64,000 bases of DNA from Prochilodus magdalenae. Taxonomy: Eukaryota; Chordata; Actinopteri; Characiformes; Prochilodontidae. Positions 1-14,600 of this stretch are shown here, piece after piece; position 1 is the first letter of the stretch; each line of letters starts with the position of its first letter. The DNA lies in NCBI GenBank assembly GCA_024036415.1, contig JAMWET010005032.1, positions 248,001 through 312,000 of the forward strand, written 5' to 3'. A model generated the notes under the pieces. It searched no databases and was not told where the DNA came from. It saw only the letters and a list, made by a program, of their open reading frames with translations. Both the position numbers and the translations under genes were made by a program.

Positions 1-3000
1 TTATTCCGGTCAAACAAACAAAAACACTGTGCTGCTAAATAGCAAATTGAATGCTCATTTCAGCCTGGGGTGACATCCGTTATCAAGAACTATTCAGAAT
101 AATGGTGCATAATCGTAGTGTATGGAAGGGAATATACACTGAAGGATCTCGGTAATCTTGATTTCAGTAAGCAGAACAACTCTTGCTGAGGGTGCTTGTA
201 GTTTGGTAAACTAGACAAGGTAGTTTGCTTTAGAATTATTGCTTTGCAGACTTTTCAGATTCATACTGGATAAAAGTCACAAATCTCAGCCCAAGTAAAA
301 CTAATCCAGCACAAATAAGGCTTAATTCATTATAGTGAATAACCACAGACTGAATCTGTCTTAGAACAGTGTGGGTGTGGCTCTTTGTCCAACACTCCTA
401 GTCTGCCTCTAAAATCATTTTCCAGTTTTTTTGCGAGAGTAATCGAGAACAGATGGACAGGAACTGGGCAGGTCTCTTGTAGGTAACTGAGTGTTTAGCT
501 CAGTGTTAGGTGGGGGTTGTGGGAGACTGAGGGAGAGGAAGGCTAATGCTACTTTAACTTGTCATAGCACTCTGGCACGTGTTTTTGTGGTGAACAGTTT
601 TCAGTTATGTCACTCCGTATGCTTTTGTTTCCCATGACATTTCAGCACACCATATTATATCCTGTTCACCTGCGAACAATAAACATGTTTCTTCTGCATA
701 AGGTATATATCACATCCATCCACACATCGGTTATACTGCCCCCTCGCTTATACATACTAAGGCATTACTATACAGCTGTTTATTTCACATAAACAAGTTC
801 ACCCTGCCTCTCTCACGTGACAGTTAACACCCTGAATTTTTGTTAAGCCACATTAAATTCCCTTATTCCATAAGAATTCATTCTTTATTATAGGCATGAA
901 ATACATTAACTTGGAGTGTCTCTAACCTCTCAGAATCACCCTCATCATGTAAGACCACATCCTCAGCATAAGAGGAAGTGATTTTTGCTGACGTCACTTT
1001 GACGTATTTATGAAAGCTAAGCGTAAACTCAGCTTTGATGGTTGAGTGCAAGAGCAGTCAATTGTTGCATGGTTACTTTTCAGTACAACTTTCTAAAGTG
1101 CGGTATCACATTGGACTACAATTTTAACCCATCAAAACACAATGAGGCATTTTAAATGGTGGATGGGGGATGTGGTGCTTTTTTTAAATGCCTTAACACC
1201 ACCATCAAACACAGCTCAAGATCACACGTGCACAGAAGAGACACATAACGACTGAGAAGTACTGCTTTCTGTCAACTTCCTGAGCAGTGTTAAACTCTGA
1301 CTCATGACTTTCCTCTACAGTTTGAGAGGAGGAGAGTGGTTTGGAGTCTGTTAAATTGGTTAAAAGCTCTGTGTAGTCTAGTTTCCAGGGAACTATAAGG
1401 GCAATTAGAATTTACACTAAATGCCTGTAACTAAAAATCCATATTGACCTTTTTATCTTGATTGTTTGTGTCCCTAAAGTATAAATCATCAGACCATGGC
1501 TTATAAAAGAGAAAATTATTGTGTTATTGTAATATTTTATCCAAATCTTCTTTGGACCATTAAAAAAACTTTAGACCGTACATTCTGATTATGTCATTGT
1601 GCACCCGAGGGCCAGTCAAAAATAATATTAACCAGTAATTTGTGTAGTTCTGTGCTAGTAGATTTGCTATAGGCCCATGACTCTATGTTAGAAGGCCGCA
1701 GCTGTTTTTTAAGCCATATTACAGGGTCTATATCCTCACTCATTAAATAGTCCAGGCTGAAACACATTTTAAACTTAGTATGAATGAACAGGGCTAAACC
1801 GCTAGAGGCTAAATTGAATACTAAATGAGCTGTTTTTGCAGTCTATCCTCAATATATGTACTGGGATCTTAAAGCCTTACATTAAGCTGTTTTATATCAA
1901 AGAAAGAGGACAATTTAGTTTCCATGATAAGTACCTTAAGCACAAACTAGATATTATAGTCTCACTGGAATGATGAACCAGATGCTTGCAGATGTAAAAG
2001 ACATGGGTTTAATACGATAACATGACTGAGTCAACACAGAGCCAGCAGGTAAACCGGAAACCGGAGGAAACCGACCACAGCAATTAAAACAGACATGAGA
2101 AAACTAGGGCACAAAAACCCAAGGGACGAAGCATGGTCATACATCGGAAACCATTAACAGAGTGCAATAGATATTTCATATATTTTAAAGTTCAACACAG
2201 TATTTGAAGGGTCTCTGAACTAGATGAGCATTTTGCTCAGTGGTCTATGGGGTGATGGGAGCGTGATTATTTGTTAATATTGGAAGTAGCAGCTTCATGG
2301 GGAAAAACACTTTAAACATGGCATGTGTGCACTGCTGAGAGTCCGAGTTCTTGAGGCAGATTTGTGTTGAGGCATTAAACTTGAAGTAGGTTTTTGAACA
2401 TACATTTTAACTTATTAACACCACATGCACATGACTCAAAAGGAAGGTTTGGTTCAATGTGTAGATCGTAAAAAGCAATTCAGGATTATACTGATGAAGA
2501 TATAATGACAGAAGCCAATTACATTTGCAGAATGCATCTTGTTCTCTATATTTAGACTGACTTCTCTATGAATAGTCTTTCAGTGCACGTGCAATTCAGA
2601 GTGCACTTTGTGTGCAGTCACACATTTCCACCAGAGGGGTTTTTTAAATGCCCAGAAACTTATAAAGTGCACTGGCACAAAGTTCATTAAACAGATTTCT
2701 GAAAAACAAGGATTCCTTTAACAGAAACTATTGAAGCAATATGACTAATAGTGTTATATATGATGAAAGATGGTTGAACAGTTCACAACTCAATAAGGTA
2801 AAAATGATCATTTTGAATTCAAAAATAGGATAAGCCGTGTGACGTTCAGAGCCAATTAACACATAACCCTCACATGAAATAGATATATACATTAATTCAT
2901 TTAAAAGTATTAATTAATTGTGTTAACAGAAAACAGTAGAATTAAACATAGAACAAAACACAATTAAAAAACTTTATTTATTATTTATTTATCTTTTCAT

Positions 3001-3230
3001 TACCACTCTAAATCAGTAACTTTGTAGGGTATTTGTGTTTGAAATTGACCAAAAAGTGAATATTGATTATCAGGGAGCTTCTGTGATTCATTTAGTTTGT
3101 GCCACTGCTTGAATAGAATGGTTTTTGGAATCACATGTGTACATCAAGGGGGCAAATTCCAGTCAAATTCAGAAATTCTCTTCTATCTGTCTCTCAATTA
3201 GTAAACTTGTCATTAGAAATTATCTGTTGT
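1..3230. other. gene-poor upstream intergenic DNA
   Basis: No exon-like segment with family similarity was found on either strand, and open frames here are short and AT-driven. The only notable motif is a palindromic CRE with a half-site near 990. A segment around 361-410 resembles one near 63171-63235 at the other end of the window, which suggests a dispersed repeat. Confidence 0.5.
989..1007 (+). promoter_or_regulatory. CRE palindrome plus half CRE
   Basis: TGACGTCA occurs at 989-996, and TGACGTAT follows from about 1000, running into an AT-rich TATTTATGA stretch. CREB/ATF factors bind such sites. No gene start lies within 4 kb downstream, so it may be a distal enhancer element of ICAM gene A or chance. 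Confidence 0.25.
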
Positions 3231-3234
3231 CAGT

Positions 3235-3845
3235 TCCAACTTTGTGCCAACACTTGAGCATGGGCTCCTCTATAAACAACTAGTTAAGTATCTGAAAATT
3301 AGGCTAACTGATGTCTACAAAGCTGGTAACTGCAGTAGTTAGGACAAGGAGAAGAGGAATATTCTGAGAGAACAGAAAGGCAAAGCGAAAGCCCCATATG
3401 ACAGGAAAAGACCTGCAGGATGGTTTAGCTGGCACAGGAACGGTACTGGGCCATTTTACAATGCAGCAATGCTTACACAAAACATGATCTGCAGGGAAAA
3501 GTCAACCCCTTATCTATGACCCTACCACAAAGGTAAAAAATACCATCTGAGGTATGCATGATGCAGAAAACATCAGAGTCAACTACTTAAGACTGATAAA
3601 GTGAAAATGAAACTCCTTGACCACAATATCCTTAAGTATATGTGCAGAAACAAACGCAGCAAAACCATCTTGTCAGAAGTTGAGCATGGGGTGGATGTGC
3701 TTTGTGGTTCTTCTGTCAAAAGGCTTCTACAACAGGACAATGATCCAAAACATATCACAGAGTCCACCAAGGAACTACTTCAGGAAACACTAGCTAAGCT
3801 TTGGGAATAGCCATCACAGTCACCTGACTTAAATATCTTTCAAAT
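3235..3845 (+). mobile_element. decayed Tc1/mariner-like transposon relic
   Basis: In frame at 3601-3810 the + strand reads QQDNDPKH, the catalytic-core signature of Tc1-type transposases (the second Asp of the DDE triad lies in it). The 360 bases before it read in shifting frames as helix-turn-helix and linker pieces, with stops and frameshifts. Clear terminal inverted repeats were not seen. This is a dead copy; boundaries are approximate. Confidence 0.6.
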
Positions 3846-4527
3846 TCAGTGGTGGGATCTGTGCATACAAGATGGGTCTAATATATATCAGCAAAAGTGG
3901 AAGCACTGAATTTAAAGTACAAGGAAGACAAAAATAAAACAGAAAAACTAAGACAAACCAGTAATTTGACTGTATTATTATTATAGAATATGTTTAATGG
4001 TAATTATGAAGTGATTTACTACATTGTTTTGGGTCATATTGAGTCATATTTTGTCTGTTTCAAGATGTTAGGTTTGCGAGAAGAAATAAGAGCAAGTAAA
4101 ATGTGAAAGAACACGGTGAGGGGCTTCCTACTTTTAACCACTCATATTGAAAATATGTTTATAGTGTGCTGCATGGAACTGTAATAAACAGCAATGGAAG
4201 CCGTTACATTGTTATCTATAGCTATCTATAGTCTTCTACGTCTCCAAAATATACTGCAGCCTTATAAAAAACCTTTTGCATTTTCTTTATTGCATCATGC
4301 TGGCTATGTGCTCGCCAGTGGGTTGTATTAAACTGTAGTCTAATATTACTGGCTATAAGTTTACAAGAAGAATGGAATGTCAGCCTTCTAGCGGCTGCAT
4401 TTGACCTGGACAGTGTTGGGTTAAGGACAGCATTTTAGAGGCATTAATACTTGGACAGTGACCTGGTTTTGGAGTTAATGCTGGCAAAGCCACTTTGAGA
4501 AATGTTTAAAGTCTGCACAAAGATTTC

Positions 4528-4529
<2 letters not shown>

Positions 4530-4558
<29 letters not shown>
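4530..4558. repeat. (GA)n microsatellite
   Basis: About 14 uninterrupted GA dinucleotides lie 620 bp upstream of the ICAM gene A start codon. The short minus-strand open frame containing SLSLSLSLS is a by-product of this repeat. Confidence 0.9.
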
Positions 4559-4560
<2 letters not shown>

Positions 4561-5178
4561 TAGGGGGTATATGTGTGTAAGAGGGGGGTTGGGTGCTGGG
4601 CGTGTATTAGCCAGATCTGTGTTTTGGGCGGTCGACAAGACAAATCCCCTTTTGGAAAACACCATAGATTATCAAGGCTAAAACAGAAACCGCCACACCC
4701 AAAATGTGTATGCAGCACCCAGATTTTTTTAACTGCAGAGTGAACTTCCCAGAATTTATGGACCTTATTTATGGATCACAGATTTCAAACTGTGTTCATG
4801 CACCAAGACGAGTACAGTGCATTTGACCACATAAGACCACATTCTTATTCTCACATGAGGTGACAGAGCAACATTCAGCAAACATCAGACCCCACTAGCC
4901 ACAGTCTGACCTCATCACTGCCTCACACAACAACAAACCGTGGAGAGGATTACTGAACTAATGAAGATGTTGTCCTGATTTATGGACTAGTTTTCTCTCA
5001 AAGTCGTATGTGTTAGTGTACATCTAACCAAGCTAATGTCTCTGGGTAGAGTTCACACCTAGGTTGACTGGGCGTGGCTTTGTGACTTTAGTAGCGGCAC
5101 TTGTCCACCGCAGCTTTCGTTTTCAGCTTGTTCGTTCAGAGTGTCTTGATCGTCTTTCAGTCTGAACAGTTTTTAAAC

Positions 5179-8100
5179 ATGGTACTCGGCGCCCTTCGGC
5201 TAGCGCTCCTCTCGACATGTCTCCTTCTCACAGGTAGGGATTTTTCGTCTCCATGACTTGCCGTTTGTGTAGCAGCACGCTGATAGTAATATCTGTTGTC
5301 TTGGCTTCGTGTACCGCGCTTTCATTTCTGAGATCTTTCTCAGCACGTACCGTGACCGTCTCTGCCTCTGCAGCCCTACACCGAAACAATAGGAACTAGG
5401 TCAATGGTTCTCTGTTGGTTGTTGACACTGTAGCTCGTGTAAAGTCGGGCGTTTTGCTGTAGTAAGAACTTCGGGCTTAACAACATGAATGAAAGCGGAA
5501 CTCGGTCTTATGTGTAGCCTTTCTTTGACAAATCACATGTAGAGAAGTTCATGAAAATCAAACTACTTCTTTACTACTTCGTGTAAAAATAACTAACATG
5601 AAAACAACGAGGCGTGCTGATGGTCCTTTATAATGGCTAGGACCTATCATTCAGCATGTGTCCGTTCAGGGCATGTCAGACCACTCACATTACCCAGACT
5701 GTAACATCTCATTGAGGAGTTCCTAAAAGCGATGAATAGGCCTGAATTATGTTTCACAGTATTCAACCACAAAAAGTGGGAAGTTTGGCTACTTTGTGAT
5801 GTCAGGGCGTGCTGTGTCACATTAATGAAAAAAGGAAAGGGAAAACTGGCATACACCACACCTCCAGTAAGAGTCTTTTACTGGTGACTGGCATTAGAAA
5901 GCACCAGTTAGTGGCAATGGATAATTGATCATCAGAAGCTGCCAGTCAGACAGAGGCTGGTGACAATCTTTTAGTCACAGCCACCAGTCAATCGGTAGCA
6001 GCCAATAGTCAAGCCAGTGCATCCCCTTGTCAGCCAGTCGGTCAGTCAGCTAGTGGCAGCTGCAAGTTGGTCAAGACAACTGTCAAATGACCAGTAGTAG
6101 TCATCAGTCGGCTTGGGCTGCCACCAGTTGGTTGGAGCCAAACACCAGCCAAGCTAGGGTAGCCACCATTTGGGTAGATGGAGCATGCCTGATGATTGTT
6201 GCATGTGAAGAACACACCTGTAGCCATCAGTACGGCTTATCATTCTAGTCAGTTGTGGTGTAACTGTAGGTGGCTGCCTAGATAGCAATAAAGTATCCAT
6301 CAGTATTACAATGTAGAAGCATTCCCCAGCTATAATAATAATAATAATTATTATTATTATTATTATTTCTAAGCTTATCAATCAGCCCATATCTAGACGT
6401 CTTTAGAATGGTACTGCTGAGAAACAAAATAAACAAAACTGCTGACACCCATTGTGTAATATTGTGTTTACCAACATTTTTAAACATTCAAGCAGTGTGA
6501 AGGGCTTCATTGTAGGAATGGATGGATTAAAAAAAATGCTATTAGGCTTCTTTAAGAGTCTTATTTTGAGTAGCCAGGGACTGGACAACAATACTGCTAT
6601 TCAATATTATTAACAAATGTACATATTTGCAAAATTGACATATTTACATCATTAGATACAGCAGATATTTTAATAGCCCTCCAAGGATATTATACTTACA
6701 CTACGCGTTTTCATCAAAAACACAGAAACAATGCTCAGTCATGGCTTTCACTTTAAGGTTGTTGAGAAGAAACTGTCAGTGTGACTTCAAGGTCCCAGAT
6801 AGAAGGTTATCTACCAGTGTCTGTAGAAATTGATGTCTACAAATGCACTGATTACCATAGACAAAACATTTAACGTCAGAACTGTAGATGAACAAAAAAT
6901 GTGTTCACTTCTCATACCAGCACTTCCCCTATCAAGTCTGCAAACAGGCTTTTTTGCAATGCTCAACTTGTACTACAAATGAAAACAATGACAAAGCATA
7001 GTAAATTATGGTGTTATTATTCCTGCCTTCAGGAAAATGGAAGCATAGTTGTCTCAGGCAACGCAGTTGTTATCTGCTATTGCCCCCTGATCATATTTTC
7101 TGTCTATGCGTGATGCGTAAAACAATTATTCATTTATTAGGATAAACATCGTCAGAAGATGTAATTTTCTGAGCAGGGATTTCCAGTGTATCTGTATGTA
7201 TAACACAAAATGTTCTTCTGAAATTTTGGTAGCCCTTGCATGCAGCTCAGCTGTTTCTTGCACAGATAGGATAGGAAGTCCGACATTGTGGCATTGTTTA
7301 CCAAGAAGAATTTAGAAACAAAAATGATGCAATATGCAAAACAGTTAATGCAAAAAAATCATATTGTTGTTCCAAAATTATTGTTCAATGTGACTTATTC
7401 AGGTTTTTAACATTCTTTAACATGTAGGCTGTAAATAATTAATTGTTGCCAAAACAAGTACCATGAGAGTAAAATGAGATGAACTTTAATCATGTCCCAG
7501 TGATGTCTATATGCAAGGCTTAATCAAAAAGAAAACATAATCATCCATATTCATCCTTTATTTAACACAAGGACTATCTGCTTCACAACAGTTCTCTGTT
7601 TATCTGACAAGTGCAGTGAACTCTGGCACAAATTTTAAGCTTCTGCTAGCTACAAAGCGAAAATGATAGAAATCAAGCTTTGGTCACTGTGGATATCGCA
7701 CTATCATGGACTTGAGAAGCACAAAATATACATCATATGGAAATGCACCACCAACTTCATGTGGTCTGTATTAACTATTTTTACATACCTGGGTGACAAG
7801 CCATGCTGCCACAACCGTTTGAACTTGTTATTGATTTATAGAGCTACATCATACACCTTTATAAAGTTCTTCGGCTGGAATATCTCATGCTTAAGTCAAC
7901 TTCATACGCAGACTAAAGAGAAGGGATGCTTAGCCTTTTTAAACTTTTTCAATGGCTGACAGTTTAGATTGTCTTACCTGCCTTGCTCATGACAGAAAAA
8001 AAGGTTTGGGGGAGGTGTTAGTTTTGACCAAACAGTGATAGAGGGTGTAGTGAGAGAAGAACTAAAAGCATGAGAGAGTACAGGAAAGGATGATGTGAGC

Positions 8101-11100
8101 TATCTCAAACAGAAAAGCATTAACCACAAAGCAGTAAATGTACTTATTTCCCTCCAAAATCTCTTTAGAAGAACATTCACAGCTGTTCTGCTTCTGTGTA
8201 TGTTTTGTGCAAGGAAATCAACTGTAAGTACAATTGTACAATTGCTGTAAGACTTAGGAAAGGATAGTTTGCAGAAAAAAACAAATATTATATTCAAAAA
8301 TTATTTTTCTGTTTTTTTCATGTTGTTTTTTTTTTTAAAGCGCCAAATCATTTTTAGAATTGTTAGTTATTTCCAGATAAAGCTTTTCAAGGCATTTGAT
8401 AAAAAAGTCCTGTATTTTTTTTGTATATAGCAATTTACAGTATATCGCAGTGTCAGTTGTTTTAAATATTGTGCAGCCCTAGTTTATAATTATATAAACT
8501 CTGACCTAATGCAAATTTGCAGACTACAGGTTGACTCACCATGATATCATTGTATTCACATAATACATTTCTTTCAATCCAGGATAGAGTCAATGCAGTC
8601 AATGATCTGACATGTCGTTGCATGTTGCTTATCCTAAAATATGTCACCACATGTCAACTTCAGTTAAGATTGTAGCAAATGCAAACAACAGTTGTTTCTT
8701 AATAAATGATAATACAGTTTTATGACCCAACATCCTAACTAGACAAAACATGCTATGTGTAGTCCTAACTTTAAGATAAACACCAACAGTCTCGTAAATT
8801 ATGCTTTTTTGAATAAATAACAGTACCATATTTACCTGCAGGAGTGTTTGAGGGGTTGTCTGTAACTTGAAGGATGGAGGAAGAGCATAAATACTTCAGT
8901 AGACACATTCTAATTTAACAAAACACATTCAAATAGAAATATATCCAAACCACAATGAAATCTGGGGTGCAGTCCGAGATGTGACTGCACTTAGGCCAAT
9001 GCCAATGGTTCTTTTTTCAGGGAATGGAGGATCTCACAAAAATGAGAGACATATGTGTGTGCATTCCACTTGACAAGATGGAAAAGTGTATAAACACAAA
9101 AAAAATACTAATTGTGTTATATTCAAAAGGTACAGCGTATTTTAGGTACCTTGTAACAAGATGACCAAGAAATCTTTTAACCACATTTAAGGTCACGTCC
9201 TAGAGGAATGCTGGCTGCACAATATTGGGAAAAAAATGAAACTTTCTCCAGATGGCTTGAACATCTCTGTTTGGAATAACAATTCTAAAAGGACTGCGGC
9301 TAAAAAAAAAGTAACATTCTATTCTGAGAAATCATTTTTGAGTTCAGGCTGTATTTTCTTGAACCTTGCAGCTATACAGTTGATTTCCTTGCATCAAATG
9401 TGCATAAAAGCAGGTGAGGGCTGTGACTGCTCTTCTCTATAGACTTTGGAGGAAAGACACTTTAATACACTGGCTGTCTCACCATGACATCAGATCCAGT
9501 CAATTGAGTGTATTCCACTGGCTCATTAAAGAGGAAAGGAAAAGGAAAAACAATTATAAACACATAAATATACTTACTAATGTTGTTATATTCCAAATGT
9601 GCGGCATATGTCGGGTACCTTGAAACAAGGTGACCAGTATTAGTGTCATGTCATAAAAAGACTTTCTTCTTCTCCTGTAAACTCAAAAGCAACACCTGCA
9701 CAAACACTATCATGGGCTTGGCAAGCACAAAATATGCTTCATATGTAAATCCAACACCAACCTCACCTGATCTGTATCTGTCATTTTTACATGTCTGGGT
9801 AACAAAGGCCAAGCCATATGCTTGTTCGTTGGTTATATGGCTATGTTACACCTTTATGCTTTCTGAATAAGGATGTTCTTCAGCGTTACCATATGCGTAA
9901 TACCTTATTCTTAAGTCAACATTATATGACACAGTGGATGCTTAGCCTTTTAAACTTTGTTTTAATAGCTGGTGGGTTAGGTTATTCTCACCTGCCATGC
10001 TGATGAAAGAGAAAGAGGTATGGGGGAGGTGACGAGAGAAAGAAAATGACATGCAGGGACATGAACAAGTGACAGAGGGAGGAGAAGGTATGAGTAGAGA
10101 CATAAAAGCATGGGGGAGTACAGGAATGGATAATGTGAGTTATCTGAAACGGAAGAAAACATTGACCATTAGTAAATATGTAATCTATGACTTTGCATTG
10201 GGTATAATTATAAACTAGGTCTGCACAACATTGGATGAAAACATAACCTTTACCTGACAACATGAATAGCGCTATATAATAGCCCAATTTAATTCTAATT
10301 TTAAAAAGTTTAAATTATTGTGATTATTTTGCAAAACCAGCAAATAAAAGCTGTATTTTTTTTTCTTTTCATTGGAAACTACACTTTCCTGAGTCTTACA
10401 GCTACACAGTTGATTGCCTTGCACCAACACATACAGTAGGTGAGCTCTGTGACTCACCATGACATCACTGTAGTCATTTGTAGTCACATAATACTCTTCT
10501 TTCAATTCAGGATAAAGTCAATGCAGTCAATGACCAAACATGTCATGAAAATAAATGCATGTTCATTCTTATCCTAAAACTCCCCGCCATGTCAACTTCA
10601 GTTAAGACTGAAATTAGAACAGTAGCTATTGCAAATCAACAGCTCCTAACTAAAACAACATTATCCGAACTAGACAAAACTTCCTAAGTACCGTCCTAGC
10701 TTTAGGATAAACCCCAACAGTGACACTTAACTGTCTGTATTTACTGTCTTATGCAGCGACTGGCTGTATAGTTCACTGTAACCAGCATATTGAATTATGT
10801 TTACTTACAGTGCAAACAGGGATTTTTTTTAATTGTGTTTAAAAATCCCAGACACTGCAGACATGATCTCCACATCCTCTTTTTATTACATTTGTGTGTG
10901 TGTGTGTGTATTAATGAAAACGTGTCAGATAAAATATAAAAAAGAGGTGAAAGAGATGAATGTTTGTTGGAATCTGAATTCCTTTCTTGTGTGATGTTAC
11001 AGATTACACCCGCAGTGTCAGCTGTTTTTCTGGCGACCAATATGGCTCTTACTTTACTGCTCTTTAAGTGATTCACAAAGACTTCATGTCATTTAGCAAT

Positions 11101-11623
11101 TTAGCATTGTCATACAGCATTTCTTTTCGTAGCATTGCTCGTTCTGATTTCACCAAATCATATGGTTACTGGTCGGAAACGTTTTAATTATATGTAAGTT
11201 TAAAGAGAAGAAATCACACAAAGAGCTTTTCTTGTTCTTAAGGTACTGATACAGTTACATTGAAAATTATTAAATTAAAGAGAGGAGCGAAGACTGGTAC
11301 GAAGGATAAAGTGAGCTGGTTGAATCATAGGGGAAACCTCAACTGCTGTTTCTTGTGAGTCCAGTGAAGATGCGGAAAACTGTTTCGATATACATTACTG
11401 TGTTGCCAGTAGGCTACATTGTGTATGTTTCCTATAGATAGATGGATGGATGGATGGATGGATAGATGGATAGATGGATAGTAGCAGTTACACAATACAG
11501 CACAGTAAAACAAATACAAAACCAAAAACCGGGTTGTGCAATATGAAAACCTAAATGGGTAGATACCGGCTCAGTAATATTATTAACTATTAACTATAAA
11601 CTATACATAGTACAGTTCACTGT

Positions 11624-11688
<65 letters not shown>

Positions 11689-14600
11689 AGCACGTGGCCA
11701 GAGACATGCTCTGTGTGAAAAAAACAGATGGAAAAGAAAAGAAATGTAAAGAAGAAGTGAAGGCTGGGAAATACATGATGTTTCAATTTTCAATTCTAAT
11801 AAAGTGAAGGTTTTAGTAATATTTTTAAGATACTTAAGAAGGTTAAATGTGAACTAAGGCATAACGCTTTAACTGCTAAGTTCACAGGATGTTTTGAGGA
11901 TGATGTCAGAGCCACAGATTATGTTACATGATAACAAAAGAAGAACATTCTCATTTAAACAGTCAGAAAATGTTTCATGGATGTTTTTGATACCTCGAAT
12001 GCTTAGAACGTTTATAGAACAAATCATTTGTAGCTGTGAAAGTACTTCACATTCTGCAGTTATTTCACACTAATTTTTGGTATTTGCTTATCTAATCTAG
12101 TATGAACTAATAATTTATATGTTTTCTGTTTTTCGTTTCAAGTAACTTTATAGTAACTTAAATTTTGAGGTTGTTTGGGTCATCTCATTTGCATAATGTA
12201 CAATGCGAAGACTTATGCGGCGCTGGAATAATCACGTTTGATGAAAATGAACTATCCATGTATAGAATGCAGTTACTGTATATATTGCTAATTAATTTAT
12301 GCTACAGGTGCAGAAGACAAACAACAAAATTCTACAGAATCTCCAAACTAACATAATGTTGTCCTTTAATGTTGTTCCAGCTGCTAAAGACCCCGTCACG
12401 CTCATTCCTACCAGAGTAGTGGTTGAATATGGAGCTTCAGCCACTGCAAACTGTTCAACGGACCTTACACATATTGGGATTGGTTGGGAGGCCCCTGTGG
12501 GAGCAGTGGACATGAATAGGCATGTCAGTGAAATCACCTGGCATGTGTCCAGCCTTACAGAGTGGAATATTGAACTGTATTGTTTCATCAATGTGAATGA
12601 ATCATACCAATACACAAAGAATCTCCTCATTACTGTTTACAGTATGTTGTTTTCTCTTATGTCAGTCATGCTATATACTATCTATCTATGGTAATAATGG
12701 TAGCCTTGGTTTATGTGAAACCTGCTTTAGCTGTGACACATTGGTTAATGTGCAGAATTCAGGCTTCCTGCCACACCAAATGTCACCACTGCTTATTTCA
12801 CTGTTAATTAACATGCAAAACGTTTAGTGCACAGAAATCAAACAGATGGAGAAAGTAATGTTATCTTTAATATAGAATGTCACACCAAACCAAACATTGA
12901 GTTTGTTGGGATTGTTTAGTCGACTGTGCTCTAGTCTCATCCATCAATCCAAGAACTGATCAATAAAGTAGCAGCTAATGCAGAATAAATGAGAGCTGCT
13001 GGCATTGTTTGATAGTTTTGTTGGTTACTTTTAACAATTCTTTTTACTCAACAGAAATTCCTGATAAGGTGTCCATCACATCGAATCACACGCAATACAT
13101 CATTGATGGAGAAAGTTGTATGCTCCAGTGCAACATCCAGGACACTGCTCCACTAAGGGACCTTGTTGTGAAGTGGTATAAAGGGCAAACTGAGATACAA
13201 AGTGAGAAATGTAATAAAACTGAAATCACTCCACAAAATACTACGATGCAACTTCTCATCAAGCCCACTGCAAGTGATGATGGAGCTGTGTACACATGTG
13301 TGGCACAGCTGGAGCTTGGAGCAGAAGGACCTCAGCCACCACCCAGAGTGACATCAGAACGTTTACAAATGATTGTACATTGTAAGTTTTTATGAAGTAC
13401 TATTGTTTGGCTGAGTTTACGTGTTTACACTGACACACTCTTTGTATAGACCTCTTGTTTGAGTACCAAGGAGGCAGAATGATAGAATGATGTAATACTT
13501 GTTTCATATTCAGATACACCAGACTGTAGGTGAAAAGCAGCTTGGTCTGGCTTGTTGCTGGTGCTGCTTAGATACATGTAGGTAATTGGTTACAGTTTAA
13601 TCAGAGAATGGAACTCATGCTGCACAGGTATTAAAAGTATGAATGTGACTTTTTACAACTGATCACAGAGATCACAGTGGCTCTAATTAATCAAAGTTGC
13701 AGGAAAGGAAACTGCAGATTTAATGCAGTTGGCGACTGATTGTTTTGAGCAAAACAAATGTCCCCCTACCTTTAGTGCTTCCTTAGAGCAAATTCTCTAT
13801 TACTGAAATGTATTAAACAGCTTTTGCATTGTATTTGTTTAGCCAATCTCAGCAAAATAAAACAAATCACAGTCTGGTATGTCTTAAATGCTAAATAACT
13901 CTGATATTACAGATATGACAGATAATTTAGATTTTCTGTGCTGTTAAACTCTCATGCTCAAATGTAAACAGTTTATCCAGGAATTGAGTTTATTTAAACT
14001 GGATGTCTGTAACTGTCTGTAAAATTTGTGTGCCCTCACAATCACTTTTGTCTTTGGTGAATAAGGGCCATTGTTTCTTATTCTAAATAAGTCAAACATG
14101 CCTTGAGTCTGTGTTAGCTGGGGTTTAATCATTTTATGTTTTGTTTGTTGTGTCTGTGTTTTGCTTAGATGCCCCAAAGTTCTCAAAATCTGTGGAGAAC
14201 TTTACCGAAACAGATAAAGAGACCATCTTAAACTGCACTGTGAAAGCAAACCCACTTCCTAAATACATCTGGGACTTACCTGATCAGAAAGGGAAATCTG
14301 GTGAAGCAATTTTGAAAGTACCGTCTGGCAATTCTGGAAGATACAATTGCACTGCTCAAAACTATCGTGGTCTCTCAGTGAAACAGTTCATCATCCATCC
14401 AAGAAGTGAGTAAAGTACTTTTGTGTTTAATCATCAATGACTGTAGACATCTCCAGTTTCTTCTTAAATCAGCATCTGTACACATACAGCAGGTTCTTAG
14501 TGAGGAACCCGAAGGTTTGGTTCTAGCTTTACTGACAGAGACAGTGGATGTCAGGTTTATAAGAACAAGATCAAGCAGCAAAATCACTCTCTACTGACCG

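Larger units (their letters stand above)
5234..12380 (+). other. ICAM gene A intron 1 (7.1 kb)
   Basis: Large first intron, separating the signal-peptide exon from Ig domain 1. It holds a CCAGT-rich degenerate stretch (5880-6270), an (AAT)n/(ATT)n tract, a local triplication (about 7.6-10.75 kb), GGAT/GATA and TA microsatellites. No further coding exon was recognised. Open frames of 60-99 codons here have no family features. Confidence 0.7.

Noticed and set aside
607..792. 61-codon + strand frame near the window start
   Set aside because: No similarity, AT-rich, no neighbouring exons.
12292..12630. 112-codon minus-strand frame
   Set aside because: It is the antisense shadow of ICAM gene A Ig-domain-1 exon, whose + frame has family motifs and splice sites.
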